From positions 2,381,339 through 2,445,338 of the forward strand of contig JAJEKV010000025.1 of the NCBI GenBank assembly GCA_021234155.1: a DNA stretch of 64,000 nucleotides. The letters are read 5' to 3'. Numbering within the stretch: the stretch's first letter is position 1; each line of letters starts with the position of its first letter. Positions 1-16,298 of this stretch are shown one piece after another. A model generated the notes under the pieces. That model was not told where the DNA came from. It ran no database searches and saw nothing but the letters and a program-made list of their open reading frames with translations. The position numbers were made by a program, and so were the translations under genes. The DNA is from Isoetes taiwanensis (Eukaryota; Streptophyta; Lycopodiopsida; Isoetales; Isoetaceae).

Positions 1-1490
1 TGAAGGTAACCTCCCGTTTTTCGCAGTCTATATTGGCTTTTGCAGATGCCAAGAATTCCATACCAACAATCAGATCATATTTGCCAATATCCATTAACTC
101 GGCACCCAATGCAACTGGTGCACCTGGCAGCTGCATTTTAAGGTTAATGCGACGGCCATGAGTATGTCTGATTTTACCACTGGCTAAAGTGACAGGTTTC
201 GGTCGGGACCTCAAAGTCTCAAGCTGCAATACCTGGGCCATTCTAGGAGAAGCAAAATTATGTGTACTTCCCGTATCCATAAGAATTATGAAAGGCTTAC
301 TGTCTACTTGACCTATAGTGGAAATAACGGCAGGCTGACTTTCAGCATTGCCAGTTTCAATGGCGGAAAGGATATGGGATGCACCGTGAATATACTGGGG
401 AGCCTCCTCGTCGACAGGTGGTGTAGACTCGAGATCGTCCCAATCAAGGTCTGCCATGGCCAGCTGGGCAGTCTGTGTGACATAAGGGCAATTCTGCATG
501 AAGTGCCCGGGTCGCATACACCTGTAACATGCCTTCTCTTTGCGGAGCTGCTCTCGGGCCTCTTTGGGAATAGATTGTAAGAGGTTCTGAACTGCGTTAC
601 CGACATTGTTCGGTTTGTCTGGCATGTTGAAGGTGACTTTCTTTTCCTGGCGACCGTTAGAGTTCTGCTGAGAAGGCCCAGAACTCGGTGAACGGGGCTT
701 GTAAGGCATGTACGGGCGCGACTGGGAATAAGAGGCGGGGCGTTGGTACTGGTTTCTCGGCGTGTTCTCTTCAAGGCTCAATGCCTTAGCTTCAGCCTCT
801 GCAACTGACTTCGGGTCTATGGCCTTAACCATTCGTTTAATTGAGGGGGCCAACCCTTCAATATAGCCCTCCACCGCCCTCTTTTCGTTCATACCTGGGA
901 CATACAGCCTCAAACGCATGAATTCATCTGTGTAGGCTTGAACTGACATACCCTTCTGCTCCAACCTGTAAAAAGTTTGAATCTGTTGGCATTTGTGCGC
1001 ACGGGGCACATAATGCGACTTAAAAGCTTTGGCAAACTTTTTAAACTTGCATCTGCTTCTGTCTAGATGCTTGGCTCTAGCATAGCCCTTCCACCAAATA
1101 CGAGCGGCCCCTGTAAGGTTTGTGGTGGCAACTTTTCCTGTATCTTTCTCCGTCATCCCATAAGATTTCCCGAACTCCTTCATCTCATCCAACCAAGACT
1201 CTGCGTTCAGGCCGCCTCTAGATTTCCCATCAAACTGAGCCAACTTTCTGTTTTTCCATATACTGGTGATGGCCGTATCAATCGTCTTATGGTACTCCTT
1301 GTCCCGGGCCCTCGCATGGTCACCAGACGATATAGATGACTCTGAAGACACAGAAGTGGCTGATTGTGAGGATGTGGCACTATCTGTAGACGAGCTTCGA
1401 CGACGTTTGGAACGGTGCCTCCTTTGTTCGGGTACAGGGCCTGGTTTAGGTGCAGGTGGCTGCTGTGGTGGTGGACTTGGTGGTAACGGA
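1..1490 (-). pseudogene. Ty3/gypsy gag-protease, downstream copy (B)
   Basis: Read on the minus strand this stretch encodes a retrotransposon gag followed by an aspartic protease. Seen: a gag block with AQFDGKSRGGLNAESWLDEM near 1240-1180 and an IWWKGYARAKHLDRSRCKF segment near 1105-1045; a CCHC zinc knuckle (CYRCMRPGHFMQNC, spacing C-x2-C-x4-H-x4-C) at about 482-532; and the protease active site MDTGSTHNFAS at about 245-282. Gag forms the particle and the protease cuts the polyprotein. The copy is nearly open and better preserved than its partner at 2988-4482. Its N-terminal Pro-rich segment follows the RNase H reading frame directly, with no gag start of its own. The window edge cuts it inside the protease to RT linker. 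Confidence 0.85.
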
Positions 1491-3096
1491 GGCTTATACA
1501 TAATCTCAAAATCGTACTCCTCTAGAAATTCCATCCGTCTCCTTTGACGGAGGTTGAGATTTGGCTGGGTTGATAGATAACGGAGACTCTGATGATCCGT
1601 ATCAAGCTGAAATCTTCTACCAAGAAGGTAGTGTCTCCATATACGCAGAACGCGGACTACGGCCAACAACTCCTGATCATGGGTAGGGTATCACTGCTCA
1701 GTCTCATTCATTTTCTTTGAATCATAGGCAATAACCCTCCCCTCCTGCATTAGGACTCCACCGGTAGCAATCTTACTGGCATCCGTTGCTACTAGTTTAT
1801 CCTTTTCGGGGTCCGGCAATGTGAGGACTGGTGCTGACGTTAAAGCATCCTTAAGCTTCTGAAAACTTCCCTGGACCTTTGCTTTCCAATGCTCAATCCA
1901 ATCCATCACTTTCTCATGCTTTGTAAGATCAGTAAGAGGTGCTGCAATCTTTGCAAAATCCTTAACAAATTTCCGGTAATACCCTGCCAATCCCAAGAAA
2001 CTTCGGACCTCTGAAACATTACCTGGAATGGGCCAATCCTTCACTGCCTCTATCTTCGCTGGATCTGTAGCAATTCCCTCTGCTGAAATAACATGTCCCA
2101 AATAGTCCACCTTCGAAGTGGAAAACTTTCACTTAAAGAACTTGGCAAAGAGCTGGTGACGTCTTAGCTTTTGTAGGGCCAACCGAAGATGTTTCTCATG
2201 CTCCTCCAGGGTCTTACTATAGATGAGAATGTCGTCAAAGAAAATAACAACAAAATCATCCAAGTATTATCGGAAGACATCATTCATTAACCGCATAAAA
2301 GTTGCGGGGGCATTAGTTAGTCCAAAAGGCATAATGTAAACTCATAATGCCCATATCTAGTGCGAAAAGCAGACTTATGGATGTCCTCCTCTTTAATTCT
2401 TATTTGGTGATACCCGGAGCGTAAGTCAATCTTTGAGAAGTACTTGGCCCCTTGCAACTGGTCCATAAGATCGTCTGCTCTAGGCAAAGCATAGTGATTC
2501 TTGATCGTATGCTTGTTGAGTTGCCGATAATCAATACACATCCTCAGGGAGCCATCCTTCTTCTTAACAAACAGGATAGGAGCGCCAAAAGGCGAAACAC
2601 TAGGACGAATGAAACCTAGGTTTAGTAACTCCTGAAGTTGCTTCTTAAGCTCTGCCAATTCAGGGGGACTCATACGGTACGGGGCCTTACTGGTAGGCTT
2701 AGTACCTGGTCCCAAAGCTATCTCACATTCTACCCCTCTGAATGGAGGTAGTTTCTGGATCTCGTCTGGGAAGAGATCGCTAAATTCCCGGAGAAGTTTA
2801 GCAATGCTTTCTGGCAACGCATCAACTATTTGCTTCTGCTTAGCATCTGACTCAATGGATGCAAGTCTGACAACGCAAAGTAACTTATCCTTGCGTATAG
2901 CCTTATTTAACTGTATGATGGACATAGACTGCATAATGGGGTTTAATGGATCACCTTTTATAGTTATGCGGGCTCCATTAGCTGCGTTGAAGGTAACCTC
3001 CCGTTTTTCGCAGTCTATATTGGCTTTTGCAGATGCCAAGAATTCCATACCAACAATCAGATCATATTTGCCAATATCCATTAACTCGGCACCCAA
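1491..3096 (-). pseudogene. Ty3/gypsy reverse transcriptase and RNase H
   Basis: Minus-strand polyprotein segment. The protease to RT linker ([19 protein letters not shown]) starts near 3096. RT motifs follow: [14 protein letters not shown] near 2700, [20 protein letters not shown] near 2585-2530, [14 protein letters not shown] near 2440-2400, and the catalytic box as FFDD at 2231-2242 (usually YxDD). The thumb/linker [12 protein letters not shown] is near 2110, and RNase H has VATDASK near 1790 and a TDHQSLRYL motif near 1600-1570. It is disrupted by a one-base frameshift near 2330 (just before the MPFG motif), an in-frame stop near 2268, a TGA near 2130 and a TGA at about 1690 (the position is normally Arg, so CGA to TGA is likely). 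No integrase or chromodomain follows. This is a dead Ty3/gypsy element by sequence, although some breaks could be consensus errors. Confidence 0.9.
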
Positions 3097-4482
3097 TGCA
3101 ACTGGTGCACTGGCATTTACATTTTAAGGTTATCGCGGCGGCCATGAGTATGTCGATTTTACCAGCTAGTTAAAGTGGACAGGGTTTGGTCGGGACCTCA
3201 AAGTCTCAAGCCGCAATACACAGGCCATTCTAGGAGAAGCAAAATTATGTGTACTTCCCGTATCCATAAGAATTATGAAAGGGCTTCTTGTCTACTTGAC
3301 CTATAGTGGAAATAGCGGGAGGTGACTTTCAGCATTGCCAGTTTCAATGGCGGAAAGGATATGGGATGCACCGTGAATATACTGGGGAGCCTCCTCGTCG
3401 ACAGGTGGTGTAGACTCGAGATCGTCCCAATCAAGGTCTGCCATGGCCAAACTGGCAGTCTATGTGGCATAAGGGCAATTACGCATGAAGTGCCCGGTCG
3501 CTATACACGTAACATGCCTTCTCTTTTTGGGCTGCTCTCGAGGCCTCTTTGGGAATAGATTGTAAGAGGTTACGAATCTGCGTTTACCGACATTGTTCCG
3601 GTTTGTCCGGCATGTTGAAGGTGACTTTCTTTTCTGGCGGCCGTTAGAGTTCTGGCGAGAAGGCCGAACTTCGATGAGCGGGGCTTGTAAGGCATGTATG
3701 CGTAACCGGGAATAAGAGGCGGGCGTTGGTACTGGTTTCTCGGCGTGTCCTCTTCAAGGCTCAATGCCTTAGCCCGACCTACCTGCGAATCGACTTCCGG
3801 TCTATGGCCTTAACCATTCGTTTAATTGAGGGGCCAACCCTTCAATATAGCCCTCCCAGCCCTCTTTTCGTTCATACACGGGACATACTGACCTCAAACG
3901 ATGAATTCATCGTGTAGGCTTGGCCCGACATACCCATACGCTCCAACGTAAAAAGTTTGAATCTGTTGGCATTTGTGCGCACGGGGCACATAATGCGACT
4001 TAAAAGCTTTGGCAAACTTTTTAAACTTGCATCTGCTTCTGTCTAGATGCTTGGCTCTAGCATAGCCCTTCCACCAAATCTGGCGACCCCTTGTAAGGTT
4101 TGTGGTGGCAACTTTTCTCAGTATCTTTCTCGAGGTCATCCCATAAGATTTCCCGAACTCCTTCATCTCATCCAACCAAGACTCTGCGTTCAGGCCGCCT
4201 CTAGATTTCCCATCAAACTGAGCCAACTTTCTGTTTTTCCATATACTGGTGATGGCCGTATCAACCGTCTTATGGTACTCCTTGTCCCGGCCCTCGTGAT
4301 GGTCACCCGGGGCGATATAGATGACTCACGAAGACATGAAGTGGCTGATTGTGAGGATGTGGCACTATCGTAGACGAAGCCGAGCTTGACGGCGTTTGGA
4401 GCGGTGCCTCCTTTGTTCGAATTACAGGGGGCATGGTTTAGGTGCGTGGTGTTTGTGGTGGTGGACTTGGTGGTAACGGAGG
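2988..4482. repeat. Direct repeat of 1-1490 (gag-protease block)
   Basis: Position 1 matches 2988 and the match runs to about 1490/4482, a direct repeat of about 1.49 kb with a period near 2987 bp. The break is inside the Pro-rich gag segment: copy B joins RNase H there, while copy A continues into the gag N-terminus. Because the window starts inside the repeat, a longer tandem array to the left cannot be excluded. Confidence 0.85.
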
Positions 4483-4620
4483 TAACTCCGATCCGCCCTC
4501 CTGCATATGCTGTGGTGGGTTGGCATTTAACACATAAGCCTCAGTAGCTCTACTAACCGCCTTCATCAACATGAGTTCCCCGCCGGTGTTAATCGCTAGC
4601 ATTAGGAAGGTGTCTGCCAT
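3097..4620 (-). pseudogene. Ty3/gypsy gag-protease, upstream copy (A), heavily broken
   Basis: Minus-strand copy of the same gag-protease block in its normal place, 5' of RT. Seen: a possible start at 4620 (MADTFLMLAINTGGELM...) running into a Pro-rich segment; AQFDGKSRGGLNAESWLDEM near 4223-4165; IWWKGYARAKHLDRSR near 4080-4030; a damaged zinc-knuckle region near 3470-3520; and MDTGSTHNFAS near 3235-3270. It aligns to 1-1490 with an offset of about 2987 bp but carries many small indels and substitutions that break the frame, nearly all at CTG, CAG or CCGG sites. Upstream of about 4482 it differs from copy B, so 4483-4620 is the original gag N-terminus. The RT that follows at 3096 is in the usual order. 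Confidence 0.8.
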
Positions 4621-4675
4621 GAGGCGTTACGTGCACCGTCTATATTGAGCAGAAGAAGGTATAAGCGGAATTATT

Positions 4676-4700
4676 GTGATACCAAGTGTCACAATGGAGA
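4676..4700 (-). other. Possible primer-binding site next to gag
   Basis: On the minus strand an 8-base TGGTATCA, the start of the usual plant retroelement primer-binding site for initiator-Met tRNA, is preceded by GTGACACT and lies about 60 bases before the gag start at 4620. If real, an LTR end lies at about 4687. Only 8 of the usual 12 bases match and no second LTR is seen, so this is weak. Confidence 0.25.
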
Positions 4701-4908
4701 TCATTTTGAACAGTACGAGGAAACAATAATAAAGACAATACAAGAAAATTAAGGAAAAGAACTTTATTTATAAGTGAAAGTGGCAGTTTACATTGGAGAT
4801 GTGTTTTAACAAGAACTTAAGGTTGCACAATACAAAAGTAGTGATTATACATTGGGTACTTTTTTAATCAACACACAGGTAGCCATAAAAAAACTGAAGA
4901 GATCAGGC
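4701..4908. other. Short AT-rich gap
   Basis: No ORF, repeat or regulatory motif recognised between the possible primer-binding site and the next ORF. Confidence 0.4.
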
Positions 4909-5442
4909 CTAGGGCTGCACGAAAGGGTACAGGATGGAGTAGCGGATGCTCTCCCGTACTGCCCTGACTACCTTGTAGCGAGCCCATGCCTGGATGATAA
5001 CGTACTGGTAGTCTAATGTATGACTAATAATGAGCAAATTAAAAAGGTCTCTTAGCGCATAAAAGATCTGCCATAAATGGTCATTGGCATCGGCAAAAGC
5101 TTCATGCTTCGTCATATCCCCGTAATCCCAGGTACGACGAAGAGTCTGTTGTAGATGCTCAAAAGCGCGCTCACGGAGGATATTGACTATTTCCAATCCT
5201 TTAGTTGAATCATAGGGCTCCCCCTCATCCGTGGGTTCCCATGCTTCGTAATCATCATCCGGATCCGGGTACTCCCCATACCGTTGACCAAAGTTCTGCT
5301 CGGGAGGTGCCTGATCGTCCCTTCGTAATTCATTGGTTATTCTGTCCTCGATTTCCTCGAGCTCATCGTCTGTAAGACGGCAAGAATGAATATACAATAT
5401 CGAACGATTTCTTATACTCCAAACTCTAAAAGAGACAAACAA
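4909..5442 (-). CDS. Unrecognised acidic ORF, 177 codons
   Basis: Open on the minus strand for 177 codons. The N-terminal third is very acidic (LTDDELEEIEDRI and PDPDDDYEAWEPTDEGE near residues 23-80). The C-terminal half is aromatic and hydrophobic (DHLWQIFYALRDLFNLLIIS near 122-141) and ends YSILYPFVQP. The first ~20 residues look unlike coding sequence, and an acceptor-like CTTACAG lies just before the acidic part at about 5372, so an upstream exon or a later start is possible. It lies between the gypsy gag and two other unrecognised minus-strand ORF groups in the same orientation, suggesting accessory ORFs of one element. I do not recognise the family and assign no function. Confidence 0.4.
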   Translation of the reverse strand: MFVSFRVWSIRNRSILYIHSCRLTDDELEEIEDRITNELRRDDQAPPEQNFGQRYGEYPDPDDDYEAWEPTDEGEPYDSTKGLEIVNILRERAFEHLQQTLRRTWDYGDMTKHEAFADANDHLWQIFYALRDLFNLLIISHTLDYQYVIIQAWARYKVVRAVRESIRYSILYPFVQP

Positions 5443-5595
5443 GTATCATAGGGACACAATTTAATGGTACTCAACGATACAGTAATCATAGAGCATAAGA
5501 AAAGAGTACATATATTGTATGATGGCTTAAAAAAATGCCAATCAAAGTTTACATCTATACGCAATACAAAAATATATAATTGTAAAAAGAAACAT

Positions 5596-6988
5596 CTAAG
5601 AACTAGGTTCCTCATCATCGTCCATAGGCTGAGGAGGTGGCCGGTAGCGCATCAGGGTGGTGCTAGGGCTAGCAGAGAGGGCGGCTCGAGCTGCGGCTTC
5701 CGGTGGTAAGCAAGTGGCCAAGGGTGCCGCCACAAGGAGTCGCATACTAGCGCAGCCCACCACGTCCCCCAATGCCACGATAGCCAAATCTCGTCGGACC
5801 AAGGTGATGGTGGTGGCATGGTAATCAATCTTCTTATGGCCCGCCAAGGTGGATAACGCACGGAGCGCCCACCAAGATGCTTCAGAAGAAGGGCCCAAAT
5901 TCTTGGAGAAGAACAAGACCTCACCTTGCCGGAAGGCTGAAAGGAATAATCGGGTCAAATGGTTGCCCATTGCCCTAATTTGGGGATCCCTGGAGATCTC
6001 TACTTCCTTTTCCAAGTTAACAGGGATCTTCTCCTGCTCTGCTTCTTCTTTGTCGTCCCTAAGGCTCATCTTGGTGTCCCAAAGGTCTTCCTCCTCTTGA
6101 TCCACCCCTCCCATCGTGATCTGCAATGGCTGAACTGCAGGAGGAGGGCGCATGTGAGCTGCAAACTGCTCCTCCGGAGGCTGGGGTGTATCAGTCAATA
6201 GGAACTGCCGAAGAGACAAAAGGGTCTCAACGGGCTCTAGCTCTTCTGGCCGGTATACCAGCAAGTTCTCTACTTGTGGCGGGTGCACGACGGGTGTTGT
6301 AAAGTCGAGGAAGTCATTCCTGGCAGTACTCGGCAAGGTCGTAGAGGACCTCTATCTTACGGCGGCCCCGCATGTCAGCAATGACGCGGTAAGCCCACAT
6401 AATGTCCTCGAGAATCAGGTACTCTTGGTTGTTCAAGAGTACGGTAGGGAGGAGGTTTAGCCCTTCGAGCTTGAGGGCTTTATCTCGACCTGCCGGTGCT
6501 TCGGTGGCTAACTCCTTCCACCATACAAAGTCTTGCTCGTCGACGACTTCATCGTCTTCCAGGTCAGGAGGTATTGACGTAGAAGAATGCTCGGCAGCTA
6601 TCTGCTCCTCTTCAATATACTGGTCCATGATGATGGCCAGTGCAAATCGGGCCTCAAAACAGACTTCCCGATCTATAGCAACAATAGGGAGGTCGGTCCC
6701 TCGCCTCCTTATGCCCTTGATAACATTCCGGGCATGATCATCACCTCCTAACATCTCGAGCAAGGTGTGGAAGTCGAGGTAGAGCTGTGAGTCGTCTTCA
6801 TTGAAGACACAAGCAGGCACTATCTCCTCACAATAGAATTGAAGGAAGGCAGCGTAGTCAGGGTGCGCCTGCATATTGCTGATGAGATCCACTTGCTGGA
6901 GCAGGTGAGGATGAAGAACATCAAAAGGAACCGCAGGGTCCCAGTGCTCTCCATCCAAGTACCACTGCTGTAGAGTCGGGCGAGCCAT
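5596..6988 (-). CDS. Unrecognised ORF in two overlapping frames
   Basis: Two minus-strand frames overlap at 6314-6336 and read as one protein with a frameshift. The first begins best at the ATG at 6988 (MARPTLQQWYLDGEHWDP), since its T of ATG is followed by GC and the 28 codons before it are low-complexity. It continues with an acidic, Leu-rich body (DDSQLYLDFHTLLEMLGGDD; later DLEDDEVVDEQDFVWW) to 6314. The second, from 6336 to 5596, has a Pro-rich start, an acidic stretch (VDQEEEDLWDTKMSLRDDKE), a hydrophobic middle (LTRLFLSAFRQGEVLFFSKN) and an Ala-rich tail. No catalytic motif or zinc knuckle is visible. A gag-like or plant-transposon accessory protein is possible on context only. The frameshift could be a sequence error. 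Confidence 0.4.
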
Positions 6989-7072
6989 GAGGAAGAAGGC
7001 GCAAGAAGGAAGAAAGCAAAAACGGAAATGAAACCCTAATGGGCCAAAAAGTGACTTTATACTTTTCGGCAT

Positions 7073-7220
7073 GCTTTCCTAGATTAGAAAGAAATTTATT
7101 ATTTATTTAATAATTTAGACTTAGGTACACACCAAGTGGCGGAAAAAGACACTTTTATATTTACAGCTTCACAAAAAGAATATTTTACATAGATAGATCC
7201 ACAAAATTTTACAACAAAAC
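7073..7220. other. AT-rich spacer between two ORF groups
   Basis: AT-rich spacer with a run of TTTATTATTTATTTAATAA; no coding signal. It separates the ORF group at 5596-6988 from that at 7221-8515. Confidence 0.35.
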
Positions 7221-8515
7221 AAAGAAGGTCCCATAGTCACCGAAATTTCCCTCGGATCCTCCTTGCGAGCTGGATATCCTTGGGCATTATGGTAACCCTC
7301 TTTGCATGGATGGCGCAGAGGTTGGCGTCACTCAGAATCTCGATGAGGTAAGCCCCGCAAGCAGCCTCCGGAGGCGAGGATAGCTAAAAGCCCAAACCCT
7401 CAGGTCGGGTCTTGAATTCTTGGGCAATTTCTGGACAAGCCACCAAAGGGTAGCCCGGCGAATCAATACAGCTCATTAGTCTTCTGATACCGGTATCTCG
7501 AGAGAGCTGCGTGCCCGATCAAAATCATGGGGCTTCCGGCGGCGGTTACCTTCAACAATGGGATGCTGGATTTCCCGCTTGATTCGTCGGATGCGCCGCT
7601 GGCCCGAGCAATCGCTCCCCCGTGTGAGCGATGTTTTCTTGCCAATGGCGACATCATACACGCAATGGTCTGTAATCCACACCCCCTTATGGGTTTTGTA
7701 TTCTTCCTCTTTCGGTTACCCCAACGCCGCTCCTTACGCGGGACGGATGATCCCGATCTCCTTCCCCGATTCCCTTGTTGATCTCCTTCTTAGGACAACA
7801 ATTTGATCTACACTTTGATCAACATTTTGATCCCCCCTGCTGGTTTGGGCATCCTCCTCTCGCCTTGCAGACCTCTCTCTCCATCCAGGGCCTCCTTGTC
7901 TGGCGCCCTTGTATCTTTGGCAATCCGCATGGTACCGGGCGGGTGAGCTCGCATGTCGCGTCACCTTGTACGAGGTCCATGCGGTCTTGGGTGAAGGAAG
8001 GGGGAACATTCTCGAAGATATATAGTTCTTCGTTCCAAAAGAAAGGGGGAAGATTGTAATGGTCCTTGTACATAAGTACATGGCCTTTACCAAGGTAATA
8101 GAATCGACTAGCCGCTCTTCTGGTAGGCCACTTTTGCTGGAGGTCCTCTACCCTAGCAAGGTGCAAAATCCGTTGGGCCTCTGTTCTGATGAGCTCTACG
8201 GGATCCTCCTCTGGGCCGGCTAGCGGATAGAACTTGACTATAGCATAAGCGTGATCAGGCCTGCTCTACCAAAGTGTAGGCTGCATTGGCCTCATTCAGC
8301 TTCATGAGGAAGCGTTCATTGAAATGGAAGATTGGGTAGGGGATTCTACGGCCCTCAGTGAAATGAGTCACAAGCAGGTCTAAAATGGTGTTGATCATAT
8401 CACTATCATCAGAGAGATGGTCCACTAGGACACTATACAGCTGGAAGACATTCGCCTTCTTTAGGTCCACAGTGAGCTTGAAGCGCGGCATCATGGCACT
8501 AACAATGGATAACAA
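7221..8515 (-). pseudogene. Unrecognised broken ORF series
   Basis: A minus-strand series of short frames that look like one decayed coding region. The first runs 8515-8255 (likely start MPRFKLTVDLKKANVFQLYS near 8491; then DDSDMINTILDLLVTHFTEG and HFNERFLMKLNEANAAYTL). The next runs 8166-7819 (AASRFYYLGKGHVLMYKDHY, then WNEELYIFENVPPSFTQDR), followed by a basic, Arg/Gln-rich stretch in another frame to 7734 and further fragments to about 7260. By eye the first frame has a weak resemblance to the QLYLDFHTLLEMLGGDD part of the neighbouring ORF group (QLY, a Leu-rich helix, DD), so the two may be paralogues. Family unknown; no function assigned. Confidence 0.35.
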
Positions 8516-9457
8516 GAGAATAAATAGGGCGCTCAGGCTTAGACAGATGGTGCTAGAGACTAGGCGACGGCGCTAAGGGTTTAGGGTAGCTGCAAGGTGG
8601 CAGTGGAGGTCAGCTATGGCGGAAGAAGAGCTCAAGTCCGGCGGCTATGGCGGCAAGAAGGCGTCCAAAGTAACACACTTTTCAAAAGAAACACAAAATT
8701 TGAATTTAACTTTAACTTTTAACTTTTTCTAAAAAGTTTTCAAATTAAAAAAAAAACGGACGCATATTTTTATATGCGAAACCATATGGGGCGCTGCTAG
8801 CGTTATACGCCCTTATTTTTCCGAGAAAAACACTCGATCCGACAGCAGCGCCCCTTTGACTTTGTCGCCTTGCTATCGCCAGTTTGACCTCGGGTAACAT
8901 GCCCCCTAGGGTATTTGGGAGATGGAGTGTAAATTCTTTACTGGTGGTCAAAAAGCACTGTCCAGACAAGTGCTTTAACTACTAAAAATCTCACATCCAA
9001 CGTGAATTTGACATGCATATATTCTGGGAAAGGACTCGCAAGAGACACAAAACCGGCCGCATAGATAGGCTTGTCATTCATCACAGCAGCAGTATACAAT
9101 GTTTGGAAGAATAGAGAGGGGTAGTCGACCATAGGAACAATATCGGACTACCCCGTAAAAAGAAATGTGCACAGGCAATATAAAAGGGTAATGGCGACAA
9201 CTTCTCATCGGGATAAAAAACCCCGCCCTTTTGGGTTTTCGAGGAAAACCCTAATGAGAAATGGTCGCCAACAACCTTGAATGTGTTGCCTGGAAAACCG
9301 AAAGAGATGAGTTGATGGCGAACACAAAATATAGCAGGACCCCAGAAGAGAGCGGAAGCCTGCAAGCAACACAAAAACCCCTAAAAAATACTCGTGAATG
9401 GTTAGAGAAAAGCAAACTCATGCCCTCACGCAAGCAGGTGGGAAGGAGGGAAGCAAC
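8516..9457. repeat. Non-coding region with diverged tandem pieces
   Basis: No convincing gene. Two short sequences recur downstream: one of about 33 bp (ending GGACTCGCAAGAGACACAA) at about 9019 and 9573, and one of about 65 bp (containing GTGAATGGTTAGAGAAAA) at about 9361-9440 and 9659-9722. These mark partial duplications with spacings near 550 and 295 bp. Confidence 0.45.
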
Positions 9458-9577
9458 GAAGAATAGAAGAAGAGCTGCTGTGAGAAGACGGCAATAAATG
9501 GTGCGAAGAGGAAATAGCTTTAGAAGTTGTCCTTTTTCCTGTAATGGCGATCCAATGGCTCTGGATCGATGCTATTC
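9458..9577 (-). repeat. Promoter-like block, left copy
   Basis: About 115 bp that recurs at about 15740-15870 (shared AGAATAGAAGAAGAGCTGCT and GGCGATCCRATGGCT). In this copy the TATA-like core is altered (GCTTTAGAAG where the other has CCTTATATAG). It bounds the left side of the A-rich region, in the same orientation as the right copy. Confidence 0.6.
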
Positions 9578-9689
9578 TGGGAAAGGACTCGCAAGAGACA
9601 CAAAACCCGACGAATTACCAAAGAACTTCCTTAACTATAAGCCGAGGACGAAAACCGCAAGCAAACACAAAGAACTCGAAAAACACCCG

Positions 9690-9995
9690 TGAATGGTTAG
9701 AGAAAATTCAACATGCAGCAGGAAAAGAGAGCATCACCCCAATAGGGTGGAGAATAAAGCACCCAACAGGGTGGAAAACAATTACGAGAAAGAAGCGCGC
9801 GCCACCCCCGAGGTGGAAAAAAACAAAGATCACCCGCAGATGGAGATAGCATCATTCAACGGGTGTAAAACAATTATGCATCACCCAACGGGTGGAAAAC
9901 AAGTAAAAAAAGAAATATGCGCCACCCCCGAGGTAGAAATAAACAAAGATCACCCGGCAGTGGAAATAGCATCACCACCATGGTGGAAAAAAAGC
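9690..9995. repeat. Short minisatellite with GGTGGAAAA motif
   Basis: Imperfect tandem repeats of about 120 bp built from smaller pieces: CGCCACCCCCGAGGT followed by AAACAAAGATCACCCG and AGCATCA recurs at about 9798 and 9918, with extra GGTGGAAAACAA pieces between. A similar GGTGG motif reappears singly near 12500 and 12625. Non-coding. Confidence 0.6.
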
Positions 9996-15739
<5,744 letters not shown>

Positions 15740-15870
15740 AACAGAGAATAGAAGAAGAGCTGCTGTGAGAAGACGCTGATAACTGGTGCGAAAGAGGAAA
15801 TAGCCTTATATAGCAGCTCGTCCTTTCCCAGAATGGCGATCCGATGGCTCGGATCGATGCTATTGTGTTT
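15740..15870 (-). repeat. Promoter-like block, right copy
   Basis: Partner of the block at 9458-9577. Read on the minus strand it gives AATAGCATCGATCCGAGCCA, then a TATA box, then a sequence with TTCGCACCAG that could hold a start site, then a pyrimidine-rich leader. Both copies have the same orientation and lie about 6.3 kb apart, as the R/U3 parts of two LTRs would, but the match is only ~115 bp and no TG...CA ends were found. Confidence 0.55.
15806..15812 (-). promoter_or_regulatory. TATA box of minus-strand promoter
   Basis: TATATAA on the minus strand within CTATATAAGG, about 60 bp inside the repeated block. It points toward the A-rich region. Confidence 0.45.
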
Positions 15871-16284
15871 GAAAATTGAGTATTACAAATAATAAACGTG
15901 TCTTTAAAACATTAAAGTAGGAAAAATGAGGTACCAACTAATATAATTATTTCGTAACATCAAATTTCGTATTAGCTAAGTGCTTTATGTGCTAAGTGCT
16001 GTCGCAGAAAGTTGTACACCACCAAAGAATTTACACCCGATGCCCGATCCATTGGAACCGTTTTCGCCTCCATCCGAGCTACCTACAAAAAGTTATGGCC
16101 CTTCCAAACTTGGGTCCTCCAGTCGCCCTAAACTTCTTAAAACTTACAATTTATTACATCAACCTAGCACAAAACCCGACATCGAAGAGTTAAACAGTCC
16201 AACTAGCTTAAACTCCCACCTAACTACCGAACTAACGAGTTAGGGGTTTGGGTCAGCGCTATGATTTTGAGCTACCAAAATCAC
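15871..16284 (-). other. 5' leader of the minus-strand LTR element
   Basis: Sequence directly following the primer-binding site on the minus strand, as in the untranslated leader of gypsy elements. It contains GGGCCATAACTTTTTG and no gag ORF before the A-rich region interrupts it at about 15870. Confidence 0.45.
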
Positions 16285-16297
16285 GGCTCTGATACCA
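16285..16297 (-). promoter_or_regulatory. Retrotransposon primer-binding site (initiator-Met tRNA)
   Basis: TGGTATCAGAGCC on the minus strand matches the classic plant retroelement primer-binding site complementary to the 3' end of initiator-Met tRNA. One base separates it from the LTR end. Confidence 0.9.
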
Positions 16298-16298
16298 C

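Noticed and set aside
1067-1547. Plus-strand ORFs over the gag region, with counterparts at 4047-4373
   Set aside because: Antisense shadows of the minus-strand gag frame.
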